Under the pieces are notes generated by a model that did not search any database, had not been told where the DNA came from, and saw only the letters and a program-made list of their open reading frames with translations. This document shows positions 36,973 to 44,880 of a stretch of DNA of 64,000 nucleotides, in pieces; within the stretch, counting starts at the first letter, position 1, and each line of letters opens with the position of its first letter. The stretch covers positions 124,001 to 188,000 of the forward strand of contig JAEWHC010000009.1 in the NCBI GenBank assembly GCA_023387985.1. Reading direction: 5' to 3'. The DNA comes from Bacteroidota bacterium (GTDB taxonomy: Bacteria; Bacteroidota; Bacteroidia; Chitinophagales; Chitinophagaceae). Made by a program: the position numbers and the translations under genes.

Positions 36973-37389
36973 ATGGCACCGCAAGGCAAAGGCAATCAGG
37001 AAACGATTGACGACCTGAAAGGTAGAAATCACAAAATCATTAAAGGGAAAGCAAATGGAATGATACGCAGGTACCAGGGTTGGAGGCAATCCAATGCCGG
37101 AAGACCTCAGCTGCCGGAAAGCGTGGCATTCAGGGCGGATACAGTAAAAGAATTGCTGAATCATCCCCATGCTTTTGGTTTGAGGATCTACCCGGCGATA
37201 ACGGATAAAAATGAACTCACCTTTGTTTTGGTAGCCTTTGATGAAAATCTGCTCAACATTACATACCCACCCGGCTCGTCAAACAGCGTTGCCATCACAG
37301 AAACCGGTGTTTCTACCGGTGATAATGATCATGGCGCCCTTGATGAAGCACAAACCTGTCCGCCTTACAACGCGCCCGGTACAGTCTGA
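36973..37389 (+). CDS. Small soluble protein with C-terminal CPPYN, first gene of a 7-TM/kinase module
   Basis: A 138-residue protein without signal peptide or TM segment. The N-terminal third is basic and helical (GKGNQETIDDLKGRNHKIIKGK and RRYQGWRQSN). The centre has VKELLNHPHAFGLRIYPAITDKNELTFVLVAFDEN, and the C-terminus is acidic and ends AQTCPPYNAPGTV. To my memory a GLRIY / tlVlV.vD / CPPyC layout recurs in uncharacterised Bacteroidota proteins, but I cannot name a family or function. The stop lies 6 bases before the 7-TM gene, so the four genes to 39517 form one operon. It may be a cytosolic sensor, adaptor or target of the kinase; that is inference. Confidence 0.75.
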   Translation: MAPQGKGNQETIDDLKGRNHKIIKGKANGMIRRYQGWRQSNAGRPQLPESVAFRADTVKELLNHPHAFGLRIYPAITDKNELTFVLVAFDENLLNITYPPGSSNSVAITETGVSTGDNDHGALDEAQTCPPYNAPGTV

Positions 37390-37395
37390 TTCAAA

Positions 37396-38106
37396 ATGGA
37401 ATATCCGAGTTTCCTGCAATTGTTTGAGGCTTACTTGTCCGCAATTGCTATGTTGTTGCCGGCATTGCTGATCGGGTTATTTAAATATAGAAACCTGGCG
37501 GGCAACCACAAGCCTTTTATCTGGATTCTGCTTTTGCTGTTCTTTACGGAAACTCTGCAATTCATATTGAGACTAAGCCATGTTTTTAATGTGCTTAGCT
37601 ACAATATTTATATAATCCTGTTTGCTATTCTTTTTATTTACCAGTTTTTCAGGTGGAAGATGATTGGCAAAAACCTGGCCACTGCCCTGGTGGTGGCCTG
37701 TGTTGTTGTATGGTCCCTGGATCATTTCGTAATCAACTATCCCCGGATTGGGGAATCCACAAATCTTTTTGGGAGTACCCGCTTCTTTCGGTTATTCTAT
37801 GCGCTTATACTCACGCTGCTGTCCATGTTCTCCATCTTTAAACTAACAACAGGCACAGAAACCCATTTATTCAGGAATCACATCTTTTATATAAGTTTGG
37901 CATTGATTATTTTTTATACTTTTTATGTTTACAGATGGGTTTACCTGGATTTTTCATTTTTTAGTGCAAGGGAAAGAGAAGTTTCAGAAGTGTTTCAGCG
38001 ATTACTAAACAAAACCGGTTCTTTTGTGATCAACTTATATTATTTACTCTTCATAATGGCCACAATATGGATGCCGAGGAAAAAGATCTTTTTTATAAAT
38101 TTTTGA
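37396..38106 (+). CDS. 7-TM membrane protein, probable sensor partner of the adjacent histidine kinase
   Basis: A 236-residue integral membrane protein with about seven hydrophobic helices (near 13-28, 40-58, 66-84, 93-111, 129-148, 161-183 and 206-225) and almost no soluble loops, except one of about 20 residues rich in N, R and G (NYPRIGESTNLFGSTR). I do not recognise a named family. The end of its reading frame overlaps the histidine kinase start by 40 bases in another frame, implying translational coupling. Because that kinase has a single TM and no sensor domain, this protein is the natural input unit. Ligand unknown. Confidence 0.75.
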   Translation: MEYPSFLQLFEAYLSAIAMLLPALLIGLFKYRNLAGNHKPFIWILLLLFFTETLQFILRLSHVFNVLSYNIYIILFAILFIYQFFRWKMIGKNLATALVVACVVVWSLDHFVINYPRIGESTNLFGSTRFFRLFYALILTLLSMFSIFKLTTGTETHLFRNHIFYISLALIIFYTFYVYRWVYLDFSFFSAREREVSEVFQRLLNKTGSFVINLYYLLFIMATIWMPRKKIFFINF

Positions 38107-38840
38107 TCGGCGGCGGCATATTGTTATTCATCTTGCTGACCTTCATTGTCTCTACAATTATACAATACAGGAGATACCGGAAATTATTTAAAGCCAAATT
38201 GAATGCGGAGATCATCACCCTTGAACAGGAAAGAAAACGCATAGCTTCTGATCTGCATGATGAAGTTGGGCCAATGCTTTCGGTAATCAAAATGCAGGTA
38301 AACCACTTAAAGGAGCGTCTGCCGGCAGAGGAAAAAGACAACCTGAAAGTTTCCAGCCATATTGACGATACCATTCAGCGGATGCGGGACATATCCAATG
38401 ACCTGTTGCCCTCGGTGCTGTTACGCAAAGGCCTGGATGCAGCCATTAAGAACTTCCTTGAAAAAATGAGACGGGGAACCGCACTGACCATTCAATATGA
38501 TTCCCGTGTTTCGCACCGCCCTTCGGAAACAGTGGAGGTAAATATGTTCCGGATCGTTCAGGAAATTGTTCACAATGCCATTAAACACGTGGGATCCGGT
38601 ACGCTGCGCATTCAATTGGAAATTTCACCCCATCAACTCCGGCTTGCAACAGAGGACAGCGGCAAGGGGTTTGACTTCGACAAACTGTTAACCACCTCCA
38701 CTGGCTTTGGTTTGAAAAATCTGCAGAGCCGCGCCGAATTGTTGAATGGTAAAATGACCGTACATTCGGTTAAGGAAAAAGGCACGCGCTATTTATTCGA
38801 AATTCCTTTACCTGCGATCTATGTAACCAATCAAACCTGA
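38067..38840 (+). CDS. Sensor histidine kinase, HisKA_3/NarX type, lacking a sensor domain
   Basis: A 257-residue kinase. A single TM helix (residues 12-33) is followed by a short coiled linker, then the HisKA_3 dimerisation helix with the phospho-acceptor His64 in ERKRIASDLHDEVGPMLS. The HATPase domain has EIVHNAIKHVGSG (N-box), EDSGKGFDF (G1) and GFGLKNLQSRAELLNG (G2). It has no extracytoplasmic or PAS/GAF domain. It begins inside the 7-TM gene (40-base overlap) and its stop overlaps the regulator ATG (TGATG). It should phosphorylate the neighbouring response regulator. Confidence 0.93.
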   Translation: MDAEEKDLFYKFLIGGGILLFILLTFIVSTIIQYRRYRKLFKAKLNAEIITLEQERKRIASDLHDEVGPMLSVIKMQVNHLKERLPAEEKDNLKVSSHIDDTIQRMRDISNDLLPSVLLRKGLDAAIKNFLEKMRRGTALTIQYDSRVSHRPSETVEVNMFRIVQEIVHNAIKHVGSGTLRIQLEISPHQLRLATEDSGKGFDFDKLLTTSTGFGLKNLQSRAELLNGKMTVHSVKEKGTRYLFEIPLPAIYVTNQT

Positions 38841-39517
38841 TGAAATCCACGGTGACTGGTATTGTAAATTTAGTAATTGCCGATGATCATGAGATCTTCC
38901 GGGACGGGCTAAAACTGATGCTTTCCCGCTCAGATGACATTAAGGTGATTGGAGAAGCTTCCGATGGCCGCGAACTCATTGAAATTGTAGATGCTTTGCA
39001 GCCGGATGTGGTAATCACCGATATAAAAATGCCGTATATGGATGGCATTGAAGCTACCCGGGAAATTCATAAAAAACACCCTTCTATGGGCATAATCGGC
39101 CTCAGTATGTTTGATGAGGAAGACCTCATCATGGAAATGCTGGAAGCCGGCGCAAATGGTTACCTCGTAAAAAATGCGGAAAAAGAGGAGGTGATAGAAG
39201 CCATAAACGCTGCTGCATGGGGAGAACATTATTATTGCCGGCAAACGAACAACAAGCTTGCCGACATGATCGCCAAAAGCAAATTCAACCCCTATTCACA
39301 TAAACCTAAAGTGGAGTTTAATGATCGGGAAACCGACATCATCCGGTTAATCTGCCAGGAAATGACAAATAAAGAAATTGCCACAAAAATGTTTATGAGC
39401 GTCCGCACCGTGGAAGGTTATCGCCTGAGGATACAGGAGCGAATGGATGTTAAAAATAGCATCGGCCTGGTGATCTATGCCATTCAGCATGGCATCTTCA
39501 ATCCCAATTCGGCGTAA
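38840..39517 (+). CDS. Response regulator, NarL/LuxR type
   Basis: A 225-residue regulator. The receiver domain (1-130) has the acidic pair Asp15/Asp16 in VIADDHEIFRDG, the phospho-acceptor Asp61 (VVITDIKMPYMDG) and the conserved Lys in GYLVKNAEKEE. The C-terminal GerE-type helix-turn-helix is LNDRETDIIRLI-like here (EFNDRETDIIRLICQEMTN), followed by KEIATKMFMSVRTVEGYR. It is the last gene of the four-gene module and partner of the upstream kinase. Likely targets include its own operon, but no repeated operator was identified. Confidence 0.94.
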   Translation: MKSTVTGIVNLVIADDHEIFRDGLKLMLSRSDDIKVIGEASDGRELIEIVDALQPDVVITDIKMPYMDGIEATREIHKKHPSMGIIGLSMFDEEDLIMEMLEAGANGYLVKNAEKEEVIEAINAAAWGEHYYCRQTNNKLADMIAKSKFNPYSHKPKVEFNDRETDIIRLICQEMTNKEIATKMFMSVRTVEGYRLRIQERMDVKNSIGLVIYAIQHGIFNPNSA

Positions 39518-39566
39518 ATTGCCAACTGATTTGCAGTGATTCGTTCTTACCTGAATTCAAATTCTT

Positions 39567-41183
39567 ATGATACAAACGGATTTCCTCGTGGTGGGATCTG
39601 GGATTGGCGGATTGTTTTATGCCATTGAACTGGCATCCAAAAATCCTGAAGCCAAATTAATTGTCCTTACAAAAACGGTTCCGGAAGAAACCAATACGCG
39701 TTATGCGCAAGGTGGTGTGGCCGGCGTTTGGGATCTTAGTGAGGACAGTTTTGAAAAACATATTTCCGATACACTTGAAGCCGGAGATGGCCTTTGCAAT
39801 GAGGAAATCGTCGAGATCGTGGTAACTGAAGGTCCGGATCGCATTCGTGACCTAATTGCCTGGGGAACCGAATTTGATAAAAATCCGGACGGCACCTATT
39901 CCTTAGGAAGGGAAGGCGGACATAGCGAATTCAGGATACTGCATTATAAAGACATTACAGGCCAGGAAATTGAGCGTGCCCTGTTGGCGAAGGCGGCAAG
40001 ATATCCGAATATTCAACTCTATGACCACTATTATGTGGTTGATCTCATCACACAGCACCATTTGGGATACCTGGTTACCAAAAGCACCACCAACATTGAA
40101 TGCTTTGGTGTTTTTGCCATGGATCAGCGCAGCAATAAAATAGAAAAGATACTGGCTTCAGTAACCATGATTGCCAGCGGTGGAAATGGCGCACTTTACC
40201 GCACATACACCAACCCCACCATTGCTACCGGCGATGGCGTGGCAATGGTTTACCGGGCCAAAGGCAAAATAGAGAACATGGAGTTCATCCAGTTTCATCC
40301 AACGGCATTGTTTGAAGCCGGTAAAAAGGGCCAGGCTTTTCTCATTACAGAAGCAGTTCGTGGTGATGGTGGCATATTACGCAACCACAAAGGGGAAGCA
40401 TTCATGGAGCGGTACGATTCCAGGAAAGATCTGGCTCCGCGTGATATAGTTGCCAGGGCGATCGACAATGAAATGAAAGTGAATGGTACAGAAAATGTAT
40501 TTCTTGATTGTACCCATATGGATCCTGAAAAATTCACCCATCATTTTCCGAATATCCATGAAAAATGCAGGAGCATTGGCATAGACGTGGAGAAAGACTG
40601 GATCCCGGTTTCGCCGGCTGCGCACTACAGTTGCGGAGGCATAAAAGTGGATCCATATGGCCGCACTTCGATCTTAAATCTTTTTGCCGTTGGTGAATGT
40701 GCATCCACGGGCCTGCATGGTGCAAACCGGCTGGCCAGCAATTCCCTGCTCGAAGCTATGGTGTTTGCCAAACGCGCCGCGGATGTAGCCAATATGGCAT
40801 GCGGAGATTGCCGGATCAGGCTTGAGGACGTGAAAGATAAAATTCCGGATTGGGATGCCCGGGGAACGAATGAACCCAAAGAACTTATCCTGATCACGCA
40901 GAGCCTGAAAGAACTGCAGCAAATTTTAAGCGACTATGTGGGTATAGTGCGCAACAATGTGCGTTTGCAGCGGGCCACACGACGGCTTGACCTTTTGCAT
41001 GAAGAAACAGAAGCATTGTACCGCAGCACAACACTTTCTCCTCAGTTGTGTGAACTGCGCAATATGATCACTACAGGTTACCTCATTGTTAAAGGAGCGC
41101 AATTCCGGCAGGAAAGCCGTGGGTTGCATTTCAATACGGATTATCCTGAGCTCAGCGGGCTCGTTCAGAATATTATACTTTAA
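39567..41183 (+). CDS. nadB: L-aspartate oxidase
   Basis: A 538-residue FAD enzyme that oxidises L-aspartate to iminoaspartate, the first step of de novo NAD synthesis. The FAD-binding VVGSGIGGLFYAIELA is at 7-22. The signatures NTRYAQGGVAG, GREGGHSEFRILHYKD and MEFIQFHPTAL are present. The active-site region REVIRG-like is LITEAVRGDGGILRN here, and HYSCGGIKVD and HGANRLASNSLLEAMVF complete the NadB pattern. The C-terminal helical domain (VGIVRNNVRLQRATRRLD) is also present. The gene stands alone; nadA and nadC are not in the window. Confidence 0.96.
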   Translation: MIQTDFLVVGSGIGGLFYAIELASKNPEAKLIVLTKTVPEETNTRYAQGGVAGVWDLSEDSFEKHISDTLEAGDGLCNEEIVEIVVTEGPDRIRDLIAWGTEFDKNPDGTYSLGREGGHSEFRILHYKDITGQEIERALLAKAARYPNIQLYDHYYVVDLITQHHLGYLVTKSTTNIECFGVFAMDQRSNKIEKILASVTMIASGGNGALYRTYTNPTIATGDGVAMVYRAKGKIENMEFIQFHPTALFEAGKKGQAFLITEAVRGDGGILRNHKGEAFMERYDSRKDLAPRDIVARAIDNEMKVNGTENVFLDCTHMDPEKFTHHFPNIHEKCRSIGIDVEKDWIPVSPAAHYSCGGIKVDPYGRTSILNLFAVGECASTGLHGANRLASNSLLEAMVFAKRAADVANMACGDCRIRLEDVKDKIPDWDARGTNEPKELILITQSLKELQQILSDYVGIVRNNVRLQRATRRLDLLHEETEALYRSTTLSPQLCELRNMITTGYLIVKGAQFRQESRGLHFNTDYPELSGLVQNIIL

Positions 41184-41184
41184 A

Positions 41185-41218
41185 GCCGCCATCATCGTTG
41201 GTTGTCATCGATGGTGGC
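41185..41218. terminator. Hairpin between the convergent nadB and helicase genes
   Basis: GCCGCCATC (41185-41193) pairs with GATGGTGGC (41210-41218), one G·U pair, with a 16-base loop. It fills the 46-base gap between the two converging genes and probably serves as a bidirectional 3' end. No long T-tract follows on either strand, so the terminator call is moderate. Confidence 0.45.
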
Positions 41219-41229
41219 CATGAAATATT

Positions 41230-43746
41230 TCAGTCAGTCAACTTGCCGGACGGGTTCATCAGCGCTTTTACAAGCCGTGCCTGTGCAAAGCTTACCGTAT
41301 GTTGAAAAGCCTCGCGGCACTCATTCAGCGTTGCCTCAGGAAATTTCAGAAAATACTGCCGCAACTCATCCAGCTTTTCTTCGGAAATAAGATCATTTAC
41401 AGGGATCAGCCCACGCTGGGCTAAAAAAGAAAAATGTCCTTCAATGGTGGAAACGGCAAGAGACCGTTCCGCAGCGATCTGCTCAATGCTTTTTCCGGCT
41501 TTCCAAAGTTCGAGCGTAAGGACCTGGGTTTGCCCGTTTTCTTTTTTTGGTGTTTTCTGTTTGGTTGATTTATGCTCAGCGACATCTTGCTTGCCGGTAT
41601 CGCCTTTGAGGTCATTGGCAAAACAATAAACATTTATCGCCTCCAGGAATTCTTCACCATATTGATTGACTTTCTTTTTCCCGAATCCTTTCACATCCAG
41701 CAGGGCACGCTCATTACGCGGAAGTTGATTGCTTGCGGCAAGCAAGGCTTTGGTAGAGGCGATCATGAAATGCGGCACATTCAATTCCTGGGCGACCCGG
41801 TTGCGTACATGTTTCAGTTCGCTGAACAATTCGGGATGATCAGATACCGTAGAGTCTTCTTCCCGTTGGCGGGTGTTGATCCGTTGTTTGTTTTCGGCAA
41901 GAATGGTTTCAATGTTTTTCTTCGACCTGATTTCCAGCAGTTTCTTAATGGAAAATCCCGGCTCCGTAGCAGATAACATTTTTTGCCATAAGCCCAGTTC
42001 TTCTACCAGGTTATCGTAAATGGCATAAAACTGATCCGCGAATTCCTGGTTATCTGTTTGCGGTAACTGCTTTCTAACCGAGGGCAGGATCTTTTGGGTG
42101 AGCGCTGCATTATACCAGGCTGCCGCCTTGCCGATTCTTTCCTGGATGGCTTCATCTTCTTCAGGCATTTTGCCGTTTTCCGACATCATGCGATCGAGCT
42201 GGCTGTTGAATTTGCTTGTCGTATCGGAAAGCAATTGCATTTCATTAAGCAGGAAGCTGATCCAATCTGCGGCGTGGTCGCTGAAAGAATTTTTATGGTC
42301 GTTAAGGATCCGGGCAAGCCGCTTCAACAGGCGATTGGCTTCTTCGGCGGCAAAAAGATTTTTGATCTGAAACTGCTGAAACTCGCTCCGGGCAGATTCA
42401 AGGTGCTTATTGAGCTGATCTGTGGGAATTCTCCGGCTGCCATACTGCTGAATGCGCCGGTCGGAAAAGATTACCGATTTCGGGATGCGGCTGTGGAGGA
42501 TCATTCCCTGCAAGGTGGTACACCGGCTGAGTGCCACATAGGCCTGACCCGGACTGAAAGATTTTCCCGCATCCACGATCACTTTGTCGAAAGTAAGCCC
42601 CTGGCTTTTGTGAATGGTAACGGCCCAGGCAAGCCGAAGGGGAAATTGTTCAAAAGATCCAAGGAGTTTTTCTTCGACTTGTTTGTTTACGGGATTTATG
42701 GCATAGCTGAAATTTTCCCAAACCGCAGTGGCCACCATTATGGCATTTGCTTCGCCTTCGCATCTTACCAAAATTCCGTCCTCATCAAATCCGGTTACTT
42801 CGCCCACTTTGCCATTGAAGAACCGGGAGAGCCGGCTGGAATCATTCTTGGTAAACATTACCTGGGCGCCGATTTTCAATTGCAGTTCCTCTTCGCCGGG
42901 ATAGGCCGAAGGCGGGAAATCCCCGGATATAACGGCTTTGAATTTATGAACACGACCGCTTAATTTTTTCAGTTCCCTCTCATTGATCGCATCCGCCGTG
43001 GCATTGTGCGTGGTCAGGGTGATGTAGCCTTCAGGGTATTCCATGGGCAGATAGCGGCTATGCAACAAATCGTAGCTTTCTTCTGAAAGGCTATTGGTAC
43101 GTACGCCGTTGAGCAATTCGAGGTAATCGGCTTCCTGTTGACGATAGACTTTTTCCAATTCTATATACACCGGAGCGATTTTTTGAACGGCATGGCTGTA
43201 AAAGAAATAAGGTCCTTCATAATAATCCCGGAGCAGATTCCATTCCTGGTCTTTAACCACCGGTGGCAATTGATAAAGGTCTCCAATGAGCAACATTTGC
43301 ACTCCGCCAAAAGGCGATTGATTCATGCGTACATGACGCAGGACCTGGTCGATTGCATCCATCACATCAGCACGCACCATGCTTACTTCATCAATAATCA
43401 GCAGATCGAGGGCCCGCATGAGGTTGCGTTTGTCCCGCGTGAGTTTAATCCGGCTGAGCAGTGCCTGGCTGCCATGTTCGGCACCCGCGAAGGATTCGTG
43501 CGCTTCCGCGGGAACAAAAGGACCAAAAGGAAGTTGAAAAAAGGAATGAATTGTGGAACCGGTTGCCTGTATGGCGGCAACTCCGGTTGGAGCCAAAACA
43601 GCAAGTTGCTTGTATGCGGTGTGTTTAATTTGCCGCAAAAAGGTTGTCTTGCCCGTACCTGCCTTGCCCGTAAGAAAGACCGATTGCCGGGTATGCATAA
43701 TGAAATTTGTAGCGAGATCGAATAAAGCATTGGAGGCATCTGGCAT
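41230..43746 (-). CDS. Pif1/RecD-like helicase with HRDC and C-terminal HTH domains
   Basis: An 838-residue superfamily 1 helicase. Walker A is FLTGKAGTGKTT (about 24-35), motif Ia is VLAPTGVAAIQATGSTIHS, and Walker B is LLIIDEVSMVRADVMD. Then come a UvrD_C_2-type end of the motor (AWAVTIHKSQGLTFDKVIVD; YVALSRC), a helical middle region, an HRDC domain (about 640-705, with LLDVKGFGKKKVNQYGEEFL) and a C-terminal HTH_40-like domain (LELWKAGKSIEQIAAERSLAVSTIEGHF). Pif1-type helicases unwind G-quadruplexes and R-loops; HRDC adds DNA binding. Start at ATG 43746, immediately after a promoter; the longer frame begins with TTG. Confidence 0.92.
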   Translation of the reverse strand: MPDASNALFDLATNFIMHTRQSVFLTGKAGTGKTTFLRQIKHTAYKQLAVLAPTGVAAIQATGSTIHSFFQLPFGPFVPAEAHESFAGAEHGSQALLSRIKLTRDKRNLMRALDLLIIDEVSMVRADVMDAIDQVLRHVRMNQSPFGGVQMLLIGDLYQLPPVVKDQEWNLLRDYYEGPYFFYSHAVQKIAPVYIELEKVYRQQEADYLELLNGVRTNSLSEESYDLLHSRYLPMEYPEGYITLTTHNATADAINERELKKLSGRVHKFKAVISGDFPPSAYPGEEELQLKIGAQVMFTKNDSSRLSRFFNGKVGEVTGFDEDGILVRCEGEANAIMVATAVWENFSYAINPVNKQVEEKLLGSFEQFPLRLAWAVTIHKSQGLTFDKVIVDAGKSFSPGQAYVALSRCTTLQGMILHSRIPKSVIFSDRRIQQYGSRRIPTDQLNKHLESARSEFQQFQIKNLFAAEEANRLLKRLARILNDHKNSFSDHAADWISFLLNEMQLLSDTTSKFNSQLDRMMSENGKMPEEDEAIQERIGKAAAWYNAALTQKILPSVRKQLPQTDNQEFADQFYAIYDNLVEELGLWQKMLSATEPGFSIKKLLEIRSKKNIETILAENKQRINTRQREEDSTVSDHPELFSELKHVRNRVAQELNVPHFMIASTKALLAASNQLPRNERALLDVKGFGKKKVNQYGEEFLEAINVYCFANDLKGDTGKQDVAEHKSTKQKTPKKENGQTQVLTLELWKAGKSIEQIAAERSLAVSTIEGHFSFLAQRGLIPVNDLISEEKLDELRQYFLKFPEATLNECREAFQHTVSFAQARLVKALMNPSGKLTD

Positions 43747-43750
43747 GCGG

Positions 43751-43781
43751 TAAAGATAAGCGTTCGGGCCTGGGGATGCAA
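43751..43781 (-). promoter_or_regulatory. Candidate -33/-7 promoter of the helicase gene (near-leaderless)
   Basis: On the minus strand TTG (43781-43779) and TATCTTTA (43758-43751) are 20 bases apart, matching the Bacteroidota TTG–N19-21–TAnnTTTG layout with one mismatch. The -7 box ends four bases before the ATG, so the transcript would be leaderless or nearly so. Confidence 0.45.
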
Positions 43782-43876
43782 GCGTGGAAAGATCCAATGT
43801 TGCCCGGAGATTACCTGGATTACCTGCGAACCTTACTTGCCTTATCTGTTCAACTCCTGCCCCGCTTCCCTGGTTT

Positions 43877-44800
43877 TTAAGGGGTCCTGTTTCCAGGAAT
43901 GGTGGCCTGTTTGTTGCCTTTCAATTTCGGTAGATTGAGCCAGGCAATCGCGCCAAGCATTACCAGGATACCTGCAACCTGGAGCAATGAAATACGTTCG
44001 CCTAGCAGGATATGGGCGCTGAGCACCGCAGCCGGCAGTTCAAGTGTCAATAGAATGGCGCTCAATCCAACCCCAATTTTTGGCATGCCATAACTGAAAG
44101 CAACCGGTGGAATGATGATCCCAAACATGCCCATAAACAGCCCCCATTTTAATAGATCGAAATTCAAATTGGGGCTCGAAACAATGGAGTTTAGGTTGAT
44201 CAGAAAAACGGCGGCTACCGCTCCCGTTGCCATCAGGGCACTTTTTTCATAAATTGGGGTTTGCTTACCAATACGTGTGGTGGCCATAACAAACAGGCTG
44301 AAGCAAAGTGCTGCTCCAAGAGCGAGCAAAATTCCGGCAGCTGAAAAATGAATCTCATTCGCAAAGAGCAGGTTGCTCGCCAGCACGGTGCCGGATAAGG
44401 TGATCAGCACGACCTTTATTTCCCGTTTAGAAGGTTTCTTTTTAAAGAAAATCCATTCCAGCAAAATGCTCATCCAGGTCATTTGCATAAGTAATACAAT
44501 GGCCAGTGAGGCGTCGATATAGGAAACAGAAAGGTAATAAATATAGGAGGTCAGGCCCATTGTGGTTCCTGCAAGCACAAGCCTCCAGTCGAATACCTTG
44601 CCAAAGCCGGCATTTTTAAATTTTCGAAAAACCACGATGGTCCACAGCACAACCGCGCCGCATAAAGTTTGACCAAAACTGATCTCTGCCGGATTAAAGC
44701 CGTAGCCATAAGCCAGCTTGGCAAAAGAGGTGAGCATGCCATAACTGACGGCGCCAAAAATGACAATTAAAATATACCGGGTAACACCGCGTCTTGCCAT
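43877..44800 (-). CDS. DMT-superfamily (EamA) transporter
   Basis: A 307-residue inner-membrane protein with about ten TM helices in two EamA repeats. The second repeat starts near residue 150 (FSAAGILLALGAALCFSLFVMATTRIG). The conserved FAYGxP-type turn is seen as VAFSYGMPKIGVGLSAILLTLELPAAVLSAHILLGE. Members export or import small metabolites such as amino acids or nucleotides; the substrate cannot be told here. It lies between the helicase and an M28 peptidase gene on the same strand, with gaps of 130 and 80 bases. Confidence 0.9.
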   Translation of the reverse strand: MARRGVTRYILIVIFGAVSYGMLTSFAKLAYGYGFNPAEISFGQTLCGAVVLWTIVVFRKFKNAGFGKVFDWRLVLAGTTMGLTSYIYYLSVSYIDASLAIVLLMQMTWMSILLEWIFFKKKPSKREIKVVLITLSGTVLASNLLFANEIHFSAAGILLALGAALCFSLFVMATTRIGKQTPIYEKSALMATGAVAAVFLINLNSIVSSPNLNFDLLKWGLFMGMFGIIIPPVAFSYGMPKIGVGLSAILLTLELPAAVLSAHILLGERISLLQVAGILVMLGAIAWLNLPKLKGNKQATIPGNRTP

Positions 44801-44880
44801 AGGATTTCACGAAATTCTTTTACATTGGTTTCTGCAGGTTACGGATTTTTGTTTCCATCCAGATCCCGCAACCCTGCAGC

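Noticed and set aside
42094..42963. 289-codon plus-strand open frame opposite the helicase gene
   Set aside because: Antisense shadow of a gene with clear Walker, HRDC and HTH motifs.
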